DNA of 64,000 nucleotides, from the NCBI RefSeq assembly GCF_030369675.1, contig NZ_CP128477.1, positions 2,294,001 through 2,358,000 on the forward strand, in the 5' to 3' direction. Source of the DNA: Peteryoungia algae. GTDB lineage: Bacteria; Pseudomonadota; Alphaproteobacteria; Rhizobiales; Rhizobiaceae. Below the pieces are notes generated by a model. It saw only the letters and a list, made by a program, of their open reading frames with translations. It had not been told where the DNA came from and did no database searches. Position numbers and translations under genes: made by a program. Shown piece by piece: positions 30,026 through 38,680 of this stretch; the stretch's first letter is position 1, and each line of letters starts with the position of its first letter.

Positions 30026-31882
30026 ATGATCGAAAGTCTCTTGATTGCCAATCGCGGTGAAATCGCCCGGCGGATCATTCGCACGGCCAAATGGCTTGGC
30101 ATCCGGACGATCGCCGTCCATTCGGATGCGGATGCCGGCATGGCCTTCGTGCGCGAGGCCGATGAGGCTCTGCCGATCGGTCCGGCGCCGGCACGCGACA
30201 GCTACCTGCGGCAGGATCGCATCCTCGAAGCCGCGAGGAGGAGTGGAGCAAGGGCAATCCATCCCGGTTATGGCTTCCTGTCGGAAAATGCCGAGTTTGC
30301 CGAAGCCGTGATGGCCGAAGGTCTCGTCTGGGTCGGGGCGCCGCCCGCTGCCATCAGGGCCATGGGCCTGAAACATGCTGCAAAACAACGGATGATCGCG
30401 GCGGGCGTGCCGGTCACACCGGGTTATCTTGGTGACGACCAGAGCCCGGAACGACTGCAGCGCGAGGCCGATGCCATCGGTTATCCGGTGCTGGTCAAGG
30501 CGGTGGCCGGCGGTGGCGGCAAGGGCATGCGCCGCGTCGAGCGGTCGGCGGACTTTGCGGTGGCACTCGCCAGTTGCCGGCGCGAGGCGTCGTCATCCTT
30601 CGGCGATGACCGCGTGCTGATCGAGAAATATATCCTCTCGCCGCGTCATATCGAGGTACAGGTTTTCGGCGACAGCAAGGGCCAAGTCGTACATCTCTTT
30701 GAACGCGATTGCTCGCTGCAACGCCGTCACCAGAAGGTGATCGAAGAAGCACCGGCGCCCGGCATGGATGCCCTGACCCGGGATGCGGTTTGCCAGGCGG
30801 CCGTGAAGGCAGCACGTGCGGTAAACTATATCGGCGCTGGCACGATCGAGTTCATCGCCGATGCCTCTGAGGGCCTGCGCGCGGACCGCATCTGGTTCAT
30901 GGAAATGAACACACGTCTCCAGGTCGAGCATCCCGTGACCGAGGCGATCACCGGACAGGATCTGGTGGAGTGGCAATTGCGCATTGCGTCAGGCGAGCCT
31001 CTGCCATTGGCTCAGGATCAACTTTCCATCACCGGCTGGGCCATGGAAGCGCGGCTCTATGCGGAAAATCCCGCAACCGGCTTCCTGCCGTCGATAGGCC
31101 GGCTCGACCATCTGCGCCTGCCGGACACGCTGAGGATCGACAGCGGCGTCGAAGAGGGAGATGAAGTGACCCCGCATTACGATCCGATGCTGGCCAAACT
31201 CATCAGCCACGGCGCAAGCCGGCAAGAGACGGTCCATAAGCTTTGCGACGGCGTGAGGAAGGTCGAGATCTGGCCGGTGCATAGCAATGCCGGTTTCCTC
31301 GTGCGCGCGCTCGCTCATCCCGACTTCCTCGCTGGCGCCGTCGACACAGGCTTTATCGAGCGACATGCCAAAGACCTCGTGCCACCGGGCAAACCGGCTG
31401 AAGCGGTTTTGCAGGCCGCAGCGACGGCCCTTTTGCAGAAGCGCTCGCCGGATGTCTGGGCCATGCTGGCTGGATTTCGTCTCAATGCCGAAATTGACCG
31501 ACGGGTTGCCGTCGACGTGGGAAAATGGCCCTATCTGGTTCAGGTCAATCCGGCACAGGCGACCGTCCGAACGGAAAACGGCGTCCTCTTCCATGATGGC
31601 GAGGCCTGGGAGTTCGCGGCACCGCGCGCGGGACATAGTGGCTATGGATCCGGCTCAGGCGACGGTGCCATCGTCGCGCCGATGCCGGGCATCATCATCG
31701 CCGTTTCCGTTGCCGAGGGAGACGTGGTCAAACGCGGTCAACCGCTGATCGCCATCGAGGCCATGAAAATGGAGCAGGTGCTGCAAGCGCCTTTCGACGG
31801 CACCGTGGCTGAATTGAAAGCCTGCCTGGGCAGTCAGGTGGTCGAGGGCAGCCTGCTCGTCAGGATCGAGGGAGAGGGATGA
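30026..31882 (+). CDS. mccA: Methylcrotonyl-CoA carboxylase alpha subunit (biotin carboxylase and biotin carrier)
   Basis: This 618-residue subunit has a biotin carboxylase N-terminal domain (IANRGEIARRIIRTAKWLG), an ATP-grasp domain (GGGGKGMRRVE, MEMNTRLQVEHPVTE), a C-terminal carboxylase domain and a linker. It ends with a biotinyl domain whose modified residue is Lys581 in EAMKMEQ. At 618 residues it is somewhat shorter than many homologues, the reduction being in the linker. Its stop overlaps the ATG of the MaoC gene, so translation is coupled. Confidence 0.94.
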   Translation: MIESLLIANRGEIARRIIRTAKWLGIRTIAVHSDADAGMAFVREADEALPIGPAPARDSYLRQDRILEAARRSGARAIHPGYGFLSENAEFAEAVMAEGLVWVGAPPAAIRAMGLKHAAKQRMIAAGVPVTPGYLGDDQSPERLQREADAIGYPVLVKAVAGGGGKGMRRVERSADFAVALASCRREASSSFGDDRVLIEKYILSPRHIEVQVFGDSKGQVVHLFERDCSLQRRHQKVIEEAPAPGMDALTRDAVCQAAVKAARAVNYIGAGTIEFIADASEGLRADRIWFMEMNTRLQVEHPVTEAITGQDLVEWQLRIASGEPLPLAQDQLSITGWAMEARLYAENPATGFLPSIGRLDHLRLPDTLRIDSGVEEGDEVTPHYDPMLAKLISHGASRQETVHKLCDGVRKVEIWPVHSNAGFLVRALAHPDFLAGAVDTGFIERHAKDLVPPGKPAEAVLQAAATALLQKRSPDVWAMLAGFRLNAEIDRRVAVDVGKWPYLVQVNPAQATVRTENGVLFHDGEAWEFAAPRAGHSGYGSGSGDGAIVAPMPGIIIAVSVAEGDVVKRGQPLIAIEAMKMEQVLQAPFDGTVAELKACLGSQVVEGSLLVRIEGEG

Positions 31883-32334
31883 TGGCCGGACGCTATTTTG
31901 ACGACTGGACAGTCGGTGACAGGATCTCTCACGAGATCCGGCGTACGGTGACCGAAACGGACAACCTGCTGTTCACCCTGATGACCCATAATCCGCAACC
32001 GCTGCATCTCGATGTCGAAGCGGCGAAGGCGAGCGAATTCGGCCAGATCCTCGTCAATGGCACCTTCACCTTTTCGCTGATGGTCGGCCTGTCCGTGGGT
32101 GATACAACGCTCGGCACGCTGGTCGCCAACCTCGGCTATGACAAGCTCGTCATGCCGAAACCCGTCTTCATCGGCGACACGATGCGGGCCGAAACCGAGA
32201 TTGCCGACCTTAGAGAAAGTCGATCGCGCCCGACCGCCGGCATCGTCACCTTCCGCCATGAACTCTTCAACCAGCGCAACGAAGTGATCTGCCAGTGCCT
32301 GCGCTCCGCACTCGTCTCACGGAGACCGCAATGA
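31879..32334 (+). CDS. MaoC-family hydratase, probably for 3-methylglutaconyl-CoA
   Basis: This is a 151-residue hot-dog-fold protein of the MaoC dehydratase family. The hydratase-2-like signature reads MTHNPQPLHLD, so the usual Gly-Asp-x-Asn segment is replaced by His-Asn-Pro-Gln while the catalytic-region histidine is kept. The gene is embedded between the carboxylase and a CitE-like lyase with ATGA overlaps on both sides. No crotonase-type methylglutaconyl-CoA hydratase is present in the cluster, so I infer that this protein supplies that hydration. The same gene order occurs in the leucine cluster of Mycobacterium tuberculosis. Confidence 0.85.
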   Translation: MMAGRYFDDWTVGDRISHEIRRTVTETDNLLFTLMTHNPQPLHLDVEAAKASEFGQILVNGTFTFSLMVGLSVGDTTLGTLVANLGYDKLVMPKPVFIGDTMRAETEIADLRESRSRPTAGIVTFRHELFNQRNEVICQCLRSALVSRRPQ

Positions 32335-33176
32335 GGCTGCGCTCGCTGCTCTTCGTGCCCGGTGACAGGCCCGACCGAATGGAGAAGGCACTCGGCTACG
32401 GCGCCGATGCCCTGATCCTAGACCTCGAGGACTCCGTGACACTTGACGCCAAGCCTGCGGCACGAGTGGCGACGGCCGATTTTCTGAGAAAGGCCAAAGG
32501 TAAGATCCGGCTCTTCGTCCGCGTCAATCCGCTTCAGGGCGACCTCCTGGACGCCGATCTCTCCGCGATCCTTGACGCCAAGCCGGAGGGGCTCGTGCTG
32601 CCAAAGGCAGAGGGAGCATCAAGCGTTGAAGCCCTCATCGCAAAAGCACCCGGCATTCCGGTCCTGCCGATTGCGACGGAGACCCCGGCCGCGATCTTCC
32701 AGTTGGGATCCTATCCATCGGTCAAGGCCTGCCTTCTTGGCCTGACCTGGGGCGCCGAAGACCTTCCCGCCGCCATCGGCGCGCTTGGCGCGCGCGACGA
32801 GACGGGTCGCTATACCGCACCTTACGAACTGGCACGCTCTCTCACCTTGTTGAGCGCCCATGCGAGCGGCGTCGCAGCGATCGAGACCGTGTATCCAGAC
32901 ATCTCCGACGAAGAAGGCCTGGCAGCCCATGCGAGACGTGCGCGCTTTGACGGCTTCAGCGGCATCATGGCGATCCACCCCACGCAGATCCCTCTGATAA
33001 ACCAGGCATTTACGCCGACACTGGAAGAATTGGCCGAGGCGCAGGCGATTATCGACGCTTTTGAGGCCAATCCCGGCAAGGGAGCACTGACATTCGCCGG
33101 CCGCATGATCGATGCCCCCCATCTGAAGGCAGCACAGCGCTTGCTCGGCCTTGCCGACGATCCATCCAAAGGCTGA
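32331..33176 (+). CDS. CitE-like beta-hydroxyacyl-CoA lyase (HpcH/HpaI aldolase family)
   Basis: This 281-residue TIM-barrel lyase has LFVPGDRPDRMEKAL at the N-terminus, the arginine motif FVRVNP, and the metal-binding ATET and WGAEDL acidic residues typical of citrate lyase beta-like, malyl-CoA and citramalyl-CoA lyases. It is the last clear member of the leucine operon. The M. tuberculosis CitE-like protein Rv2498c, in an equivalent cluster, is reported to act on HMG-CoA and citramalyl-CoA. I therefore infer cleavage of 3-hydroxy-3-methylglutaryl-CoA to acetyl-CoA and acetoacetate. A classic LiuE-type HMG-CoA lyase is not seen. Confidence 0.88.
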   Translation: MRLRSLLFVPGDRPDRMEKALGYGADALILDLEDSVTLDAKPAARVATADFLRKAKGKIRLFVRVNPLQGDLLDADLSAILDAKPEGLVLPKAEGASSVEALIAKAPGIPVLPIATETPAAIFQLGSYPSVKACLLGLTWGAEDLPAAIGALGARDETGRYTAPYELARSLTLLSAHASGVAAIETVYPDISDEEGLAAHARRARFDGFSGIMAIHPTQIPLINQAFTPTLEELAEAQAIIDAFEANPGKGALTFAGRMIDAPHLKAAQRLLGLADDPSKG

Positions 33177-33181
33177 TCGGC

Positions 33182-33457
33182 ATGACAGCCCTATACGGCC
33201 CAGCAGCTCAGGGGCCGAGATTCGCACCGCTGAAGGTAAGGGATCGACGGTTTCTCACTGCGGCAGGCAACGATCTGATGGCGCGCATTGCATCCGGTGA
33301 GATTGACACGGAAGAGAAACGCCAACAGCTTCTCGATCGCTACTGTGAGGAGATTAAAGTCAATATTTGGAATGACTGGTCGCGGGGCCTGAGTGTACGG
33401 AGTCCTAATCTTGTGCTCGAACCTCTGTTTTCACGATACGACCGTCCTCCAGCGTGA
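33182..33457 (+). CDS. Small hypothetical protein at the end of the leucine operon
   Basis: This is a 91-residue frame starting five bases after the lyase stop. It is charged and probably helical in the middle (EEKRQQLLDRYCEEIKVN), has no membrane segment and matches no family I recognise. Its last 18 codons overlap the convergent DevA gene, which suggests that the original end lay nearer 33400 or that the frame is a remnant. The ribosome site is weak. It may be a real small gene of the operon or a fragment. Confidence 0.4.
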   Translation: MTALYGPAAQGPRFAPLKVRDRRFLTAAGNDLMARIASGEIDTEEKRQQLLDRYCEEIKVNIWNDWSRGLSVRSPNLVLEPLFSRYDRPPA

Positions 33458-34106
33458 GGATACGGTCAGCACGATCGAGGATGCGATTGTCGTGGGTAAC
33501 GAGCAATGTTGTCGTACCCCGGGCCTTACCCAAGCGTTTGAGAAGATCGACGACCTCTGACGCACTGTCTTTGTCCAGCGCGGCAGTGGGCTCGTCTGCC
33601 AGCACCAGCGCCGGGCTGGAGACAAGGGCGCGGGCAACGGCGACGCGCTGCTTCTGGCCGCCTGACAGGTTCGCGGGCAGATAGGTGGTACGGTCGGTCA
33701 AGCCGACCAGCCCAAGCGCATGCTCAGCCGCGCTCTGCGCCACCCGATCGGCCACTTGACCATGCACCTGCACCCCCATCATGACGTTCTGCACCGCAGT
33801 CAGGCTTTCATGCAGATTATGGGCCTGGAATATGAAGCCCAGGCGGCGGCGCAGACTGACAAGCTGCGCCTGCGATGCGCCGTTCAACTCGCTTCCCAGA
33901 AGCCGCACAGATCCATCCTGTACGGCTCGAAGACAGCCGACAAGCGTGAGGACAGTCGTCTTGCCAGACCCGGAAGGCCCCATCAGCACGGTGAAGCTGC
34001 CGCGTTTCAGCATCAGATTCACGTCAAACAGCGCCTGTTTGCGGACGTCGCCACTGCCAAACCAATGATTCAATCCGCGCACATCGACAATTGTCTCGCT
34101 GTCCAT
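33405..34106 (-). CDS. devA: DevA-like ABC exporter ATP-binding protein
   Basis: This 233-residue ATPase has Walker A GPSGSGKTTVL, signature LSGGQKQRVAVARAL and Walker B LVLADEPTAALD. It resembles the MacB/LolD/DevA group of exporter ATPases that energise FtsX-type permeases. It is the last gene of a three-gene minus-strand operon, nine bases after the permease gene. In cyanobacteria DevBCA exports glycolipids through TolC; the rhizobial substrate is unknown. Confidence 0.92.
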   Translation of the reverse strand: MDSETIVDVRGLNHWFGSGDVRKQALFDVNLMLKRGSFTVLMGPSGSGKTTVLTLVGCLRAVQDGSVRLLGSELNGASQAQLVSLRRRLGFIFQAHNLHESLTAVQNVMMGVQVHGQVADRVAQSAAEHALGLVGLTDRTTYLPANLSGGQKQRVAVARALVSSPALVLADEPTAALDKDSASEVVDLLKRLGKARGTTTLLVTHDNRILDRADRILTLEDGRIVKTEVRAQD

Positions 34107-34115
34107 TGCAGCCTC

Positions 34116-35288
34116 CTAGAAGAGATCGGCAGGGTCGGCAGCGCCAAGCCGACGGGTCGCAATGGCGCCGGACAGGGCGGAAAAGATGATGGTGCCGAGA
34201 AAAACGGTCACTGCCATCGAAGGTGTCATTCCCAAGGGCAGGGTCGTGATCTTCCCCATGAGCGTCAGGATGGTCGTCCCGACAACAAGTCCTGGAATGA
34301 AACCCATGATCCCGAGCACCAGCGCTTCTTCGAAGACGATACCGAGGAAGAAGTGGGGGCCGTAGCCCATGGCCTTGAAGGTTGCGTATTCGCGCAGGTG
34401 GTCGGCCACATCGGTGGACAGCACCTGATAGACGATAACGATGCCGACGAGAACGCCGATCAACACGCCGAATCCGAAGATGATACCCGTGGGCCGTTTT
34501 GTCTGCTGATAGCGCAGATCCTCCTGCGCTGCCTCTTGATAGCTGCGGATGCGAAGGGACGGGTCGGAAATCAGCGTTTTCAGGCGCGCGATCACACTCT
34601 CTGTCTCAGCGCCGGGGCGCAGACGCAAAAGAACATGGTCGGGTGCGGAGGAACTGCGCGTCGGGTATAGCGACAGGAATGTCTGATCCGAAACCAGCAT
34701 ATAGCCATCACCACCGAAACCGCCGCCGCCGGCGAATGTGGCATAGGCGGTGATTGTGCGGCCTTGCGTCTCAAAGGAGAGCGGCGTTTGCGGACGGATT
34801 GAAGCAGCTTCCTCCTTGGCCAGACCACGGGCGAGCCGATCGAGCAATGCCGCGTTTTGCACCCGCAGGAGATTGAGATCGCCGGCTATATCCCTGGACA
34901 GAAACCCGGTCTTGACCGGATCCACACCGAAGGTCGTCAGACTGATATCCTTCTCGCCGCGATCCCAGGGAACATTGGCGATGAACAGACCCATGCCATC
35001 GGATACATCCGGATCCCCCATCGCCTGCAGCAACCACTGCCGAGCCACATTGCCCCCGTCGGTCAAGGTGCTCGCATCGCTGGCCGAGATCATGATATCC
35101 GCCTGGAAGAAGTCATAGGGACGCAAGGTTGCGGCCCCCATCGAATTCATGATCCCAAGCTGGACGAAGACCAGAACATTGGCAAAGGCCACCCCGGCGA
35201 GTGCCGCGGCGAAACGAGTGCGGCTGTGGGTCAGTTGCAACCAGCCGATGGGCAGCCGCCCGAACAGGCGTTGCAGCAGGTAGCTCAT
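34116..35288 (-). CDS. devC: DevC-like ABC exporter permease
   Basis: This 390-residue permease has the FtsX/MacB topology. One N-terminal membrane helix (about 25-45) is followed by a large extracytoplasmic domain (about 50-260) and three C-terminal helices (about 270-380). The C-terminus ends in a short cytoplasmic tail. It pairs with the ATPase and the HlyD-type adaptor, whose end overlaps its start by four bases. The N-terminal FAAALAGVAFANVLVFVQLG segment is typical of DevC proteins. Confidence 0.92.
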   Translation of the reverse strand: MSYLLQRLFGRLPIGWLQLTHSRTRFAAALAGVAFANVLVFVQLGIMNSMGAATLRPYDFFQADIMISASDASTLTDGGNVARQWLLQAMGDPDVSDGMGLFIANVPWDRGEKDISLTTFGVDPVKTGFLSRDIAGDLNLLRVQNAALLDRLARGLAKEEAASIRPQTPLSFETQGRTITAYATFAGGGGFGGDGYMLVSDQTFLSLYPTRSSSAPDHVLLRLRPGAETESVIARLKTLISDPSLRIRSYQEAAQEDLRYQQTKRPTGIIFGFGVLIGVLVGIVIVYQVLSTDVADHLREYATFKAMGYGPHFFLGIVFEEALVLGIMGFIPGLVVGTTILTLMGKITTLPLGMTPSMAVTVFLGTIIFSALSGAIATRRLGAADPADLF

Positions 35289-36499
35289 GGAATGGCCCGT
35301 CCCGTGGTATCAATGCGGGCGATGACCTCGAGATTGGTGAAGCGTGCGGCGACATCCGAGGAGGCTTTGTCCAGCACCACCAGGACCTGGATGACGCGCG
35401 CGTCCTTGTTTTCCGCTGCATCGTCTGAAATCAGGCCCTGCCGCCCCACCGTCAGCCCGATCCGGTCCACCCGGCCTTGCAGCGTGGCGCCAAAAGCGGG
35501 GGTTACCAGTTCCACCGGCTGGCCAACCATGACGGCACTGATGCGATCCTGCCAGACCTCGACCTCGGCCATCATCTGATCCGTATCTCCCATATCCATG
35601 ATTCCGTCGGTGGGAGGTCGCTGTCCGGGCGTGACATGGATGTCGAGGATCGTTCCCGTGATGGGCGCCACCACCTCGGCGCGTGCAAGGTCGAGACGAG
35701 CACGGGCCAACTCAGATTGGGCTGCATCGACATTGCGTCGCGCGACGATCACATCGGGCTGTTCGTCCAGCGTGACTGAAGCATAGCGCGTCAGCGTTGC
35801 CTCTGCGCGGACAACGGAAAGTCTCGCGTCTTCTGCCGCAGCCCGGGCCGCATCGAGTGCCGCCTGTGTGCTGACGGCGTTCGAAGCAAGCGCCTCCGTT
35901 CGTGCCAGGGCCGATGCAGCTTCGGCAGCCGTAGATATGGCTTGATCGAGTGCGGCTTGTGCTTCGTTGCGGCTTGCCTCGACCGCCGCCCGCGTCTGGA
36001 TGAGGGTTGCTTCTCGCACGGCGAGGTTTGCCTCTGCGGTGAGCACGGCACCGGCAAGCGCCGTGTGATTGTCGAGCCTCGCCAGCAAGGAGCCTTTCTC
36101 CGCCCGGTCGCCCACGGAAACGAGAATCTCCGCAATGCGCGCATCGCCAGCCCCATAGGGTGCTGCGACGACCGAAACGTCGCCACGCGGCATCACCCGC
36201 GCCAATCCCACCACGTCAGATGGCAGCATGGTTTCTGCCATCTTGGGCGGCAACTCGATGTCAGGCGGCAGCGCAATCGGCGCATCCGAGCCACCGCCGG
36301 GCTGAAGCCCCGTCAGCGCGTAAAACTTCTGCAAGCCTGTCGGTTGGAAATACATTCCCAGCACCGCACCTGAGAACATGAAAACGGGGACCAGCAGCAC
36401 GAGCAGGTACCGCTTGCGAAACCAGCTGCGCTGCCGAGGTGATTTTGGCTCCGACAGATTCAGATTGATCGGGAGGCTTTTCTCATCAGTCGCTGACAT
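35285..36499 (-). CDS. devB: DevB-like HlyD-family membrane fusion protein
   Basis: This is a 404-residue periplasmic adaptor. A single membrane anchor lies at about residues 31-50 and is followed by a lipoyl half, a long alanine- and glutamate-rich hairpin (about 145-235) and the second lipoyl/beta-barrel part (VVAPITGTILDIHVTPGQRP). It would link the DevAC exporter to an outer-membrane channel. The operon has no regulator or outer-membrane factor of its own. The ATG at 36499 begins a plausible cytoplasmic tail before the anchor. Confidence 0.92.
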   Translation of the reverse strand: MSATDEKSLPINLNLSEPKSPRQRSWFRKRYLLVLLVPVFMFSGAVLGMYFQPTGLQKFYALTGLQPGGGSDAPIALPPDIELPPKMAETMLPSDVVGLARVMPRGDVSVVAAPYGAGDARIAEILVSVGDRAEKGSLLARLDNHTALAGAVLTAEANLAVREATLIQTRAAVEASRNEAQAALDQAISTAAEAASALARTEALASNAVSTQAALDAARAAAEDARLSVVRAEATLTRYASVTLDEQPDVIVARRNVDAAQSELARARLDLARAEVVAPITGTILDIHVTPGQRPPTDGIMDMGDTDQMMAEVEVWQDRISAVMVGQPVELVTPAFGATLQGRVDRIGLTVGRQGLISDDAAENKDARVIQVLVVLDKASSDVAARFTNLEVIARIDTTGRAIP

Positions 36500-36615
36500 T
36501 GCAGTTCACTCGTTCCTGTCGATCTTTGAATGCGAGGTTGACCCTTCGTCCCGGTCCTACCAACTGGCAAGGATGCCTCGGCGGCAACCAAGCTGCAACA
36601 GATTACATATCACAG

Positions 36616-36627
36616 AACATATATGTT
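36616..36627. promoter_or_regulatory. Perfect palindrome in an AT-rich promoter region
   Basis: AACATATATGTT is a perfect 12-base palindrome within an AT-rich island (about 36600-36645) in otherwise GC-rich DNA. It lies upstream of the peroxiredoxin fragment and of the persulfide dioxygenase/TauE genes. Similar AT-rich palindromes serve ArsR-type sulfide sensors such as BigR, but no such regulator is encoded in the window. Function is inferred. Confidence 0.4.
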
Positions 36628-36680
36628 ATTGTTTGTTACAGTGCATTCGTGAGCCTGACCAGACTCCAAGCGGATGTCCC

Positions 36681-36866
36681 GAAGTTCTTCGCCTCGTCAG
36701 AGCCTTGCAGACGAGCCTGACGAATGGCGTCGCGACGCCGGAGGCCTGGCAACCCGGCGAGAAAGTCATAGTCGGCTCGCCGAAGACGATGGCTGAAGTG
36801 GAGAAGCGGCTAACCGAAGGCCTGGAGACCACGGACTGGTACTTCACCGTCAAGGACCTTGCCTGA
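36681..36866 (+). pseudogene. C-terminal fragment of a peroxiredoxin
   Basis: The last 61 codons of this frame read like the end of an AhpC/TSA-family 1-Cys peroxiredoxin: LVRALQTSLTNGVATPEAWQ, PGEKVIVGSPKT and TDWYFTVKDL. The catalytic N-terminal thioredoxin-fold part with the peroxidatic cysteine is missing. Upstream sequence in the same frame (from about 36400) is not peroxiredoxin-like. I therefore read it as a remnant left by a deletion that joined it to an unrelated promoter region. It lies 133 bases upstream of the persulfide dioxygenase-like gene. Confidence 0.65.
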
Positions 36867-36999
36867 GCACGCCTTGGCAATCCGGCACCAAAACGGTGAC
36901 GGCAGCAGATCAACCTTCGTGCCTCTTCTGAGTGCGAAGGTCGATCCTTGAAGCCGGCGCCAGAACTGAAAATCACCGATATTGACGAAGGAACTCAAG

Positions 37000-37878
37000 A
37001 TGACTGCCAGACCAGATGTGAAAGGCTTTTTCGACCAACGCACATTCAGCATCCAATATGTCGTCAGCGATCCAGCGACAGGAAAATGTGCGATCATCGA
37101 TCCGGTGCTGGACTACGAGGCAAAGTCGGGCGCAACCGCGACCCGAAATGCCGATGCGATCCTGGATTATATCAAGGAAAAGCGGCTCAGCGTCGAATGG
37201 ATCCTCGACACCCACCCCCATGCAGACCATTTCTCCGCCGCCCGCTATCTGAAAGAGAAGACCGGAGCGCAGACCGCCATCGGCGCGCGCGTGGTCGAGG
37301 TGCAGGAGCTCTGGAAGGAGATTTACAACTGGCCAGACCTGCCAGCCGATGGCTCGCAGTGGGACAGGCTGTTCGAGGCCGGCGAGACCTTCTCGGTGGG
37401 CGACATCACGGGCCGCGTCCTCTTCTCACCCGGCCACACGCTGGCTTCGATCACCTACGTGATCGGCGACGCCGCCTTTGTGCACGATACCCTGTTCATG
37501 CCGGATAGCGGCACGGCCCGCGCCGATTTTCCCGGTGGCAGTGCAAAGCGGCTCTGGGCGTCGATTGGGGAAATCCTGTCGCTGCCCGACGAGACGCGCC
37601 TGTTCACGGGCCATGATTATCAGCCGGACGGGCGTGAACCCCTCTGGGAAAGCACCGTCGCCGAACAGAAGCGCAGCAACCCCCATATTGCCGGCAAGGA
37701 CGAGGCAGCTTTCGTCGCACTTCGCGAAGCACGCGACAAAACACTGCCCATGCCGAAGTTGATCCTGCATGCGCTGCAGGTCAACATTCGCGGAGGACGC
37801 CTGCCGGAACCGGAAGCAAACGGCAAGCGCTATTTGAAGATTCCGCTGGACGCGCTTGCAGGGGCAGCCTGGGAATGA
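37000..37878 (+). CDS. Metallo-beta-lactamase fold persulfide dioxygenase-like protein
   Basis: This 292-residue protein resembles the Blh/ETHE1-type sulfur dioxygenases. The metal site is carried by THPHADH (His72, His74, Asp76, His77), FSPGHTLASI, and the family-typical DSGTARADFPGG segment followed by FTGHDY. Such enzymes oxidise glutathione persulfide to sulfite during sulfide detoxification. The ATG at 37000 has GAAGGAAC upstream. Its stop overlaps the ATG of a TauE/SafE permease, a pair also found in bigR operons, where the permease exports sulfite. No bigR gene is present here. Confidence 0.92.
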   Translation: MTARPDVKGFFDQRTFSIQYVVSDPATGKCAIIDPVLDYEAKSGATATRNADAILDYIKEKRLSVEWILDTHPHADHFSAARYLKEKTGAQTAIGARVVEVQELWKEIYNWPDLPADGSQWDRLFEAGETFSVGDITGRVLFSPGHTLASITYVIGDAAFVHDTLFMPDSGTARADFPGGSAKRLWASIGEILSLPDETRLFTGHDYQPDGREPLWESTVAEQKRSNPHIAGKDEAAFVALREARDKTLPMPKLILHALQVNIRGGRLPEPEANGKRYLKIPLDALAGAAWE

Positions 37879-38669
37879 ACGACATCGTCACCCAGGCCCT
37901 GACGGCGATCGGCTCGGGCGGCCTCGTGGGCTTTACGCTTGGACTGATCGGCGGCGGCGGCTCCATCCTGGCAACGCCCCTGCTGCTCTATGTGGTCGGC
38001 ATCTCGCAACCGCATATCGCAATCGGCACCGGCGCTCTGGCCGTATCGGTCAATGCCTATGCCAATTTTGTCGGCCATGCCCGCAAGGGGCATGTCTGGT
38101 GGCGTTGCGCTTTCGTCTTCGCCGCCACCGGGACGGTCGGAGCACTCGCGGGCTCAACACTCGGGAAAGCTTTCGACGGGCAGAAGCTGCTTTTCCTGTT
38201 TGGCCTGTTGATGCTGGTCGTCGCCGGCCTGATGCTCCGGCCCCGGACCGCAATTGTCTCAAATGTCGTCAAGACGGATGGCCTGACATGCTGGAAAACG
38301 GCGGCTGTGGCCATCGCAGCAGGAGCAGCATCAGGCTTCTTCGGAATTGGCGGAGGGTTCCTGATCGTACCAGGCCTGATGCTCGCGACCGGCATGCCGA
38401 TGATCAACGCGGTCGGATCGTCGCTTCTCGCCGTCGGGACGTTTGGCCTTGCCACCGCGATCAATTACGCGGCCTCGGACCTGATCGACTGGGCGATCGC
38501 GGCCGAGTTTATCAGTGGCGGCGTGATCGGTGGCTTCGGCGGCATGCTGCTGGCAACCCGTCTTTCAACCCGCAGAAACCTTCTCAACCGCATCTTCGCC
38601 GTGCTGATCATCGGCGTCGCTTTCTATGTGCTGTACAAAAGCAGCGCTGCGATCCTGCCGCTCTGGTGA
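37875..38669 (+). CDS. TauE/SafE-family sulfite/organosulfonate exporter
   Basis: This 264-residue integral membrane protein has about eight hydrophobic helices. The two internal repeat signatures are visible as GGGGSILATPLLLYVVG near the N-terminus and GIGGGFLIVPGLMLATGMP in the second half. It is translationally coupled to the persulfide dioxygenase-like gene through an ATGA overlap. The likely role is export of sulfite produced by persulfide oxidation. Confidence 0.92.
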   Translation: MNDIVTQALTAIGSGGLVGFTLGLIGGGGSILATPLLLYVVGISQPHIAIGTGALAVSVNAYANFVGHARKGHVWWRCAFVFAATGTVGALAGSTLGKAFDGQKLLFLFGLLMLVVAGLMLRPRTAIVSNVVKTDGLTCWKTAAVAIAAGAASGFFGIGGGFLIVPGLMLATGMPMINAVGSSLLAVGTFGLATAINYAASDLIDWAIAAEFISGGVIGGFGGMLLATRLSTRRNLLNRIFAVLIIGVAFYVLYKSSAAILPLW

Positions 38670-38680
38670 AAGGTTTGGAA

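Noticed and set aside
28321..30141. 606-codon minus-strand frame opposite the carboxylase genes
   Set aside because: The opposite strand encodes a clear carboxyltransferase, and the His/Arg/Gly-rich translation is typical of antisense frames in GC-rich DNA.
37856..38680. Open frame extending upstream of the methyltransferase at 38681
   Set aside because: It lies in another frame of the TauE/SafE gene and its product is Arg/Gly-rich without family features. The true methyltransferase starts at 38681.
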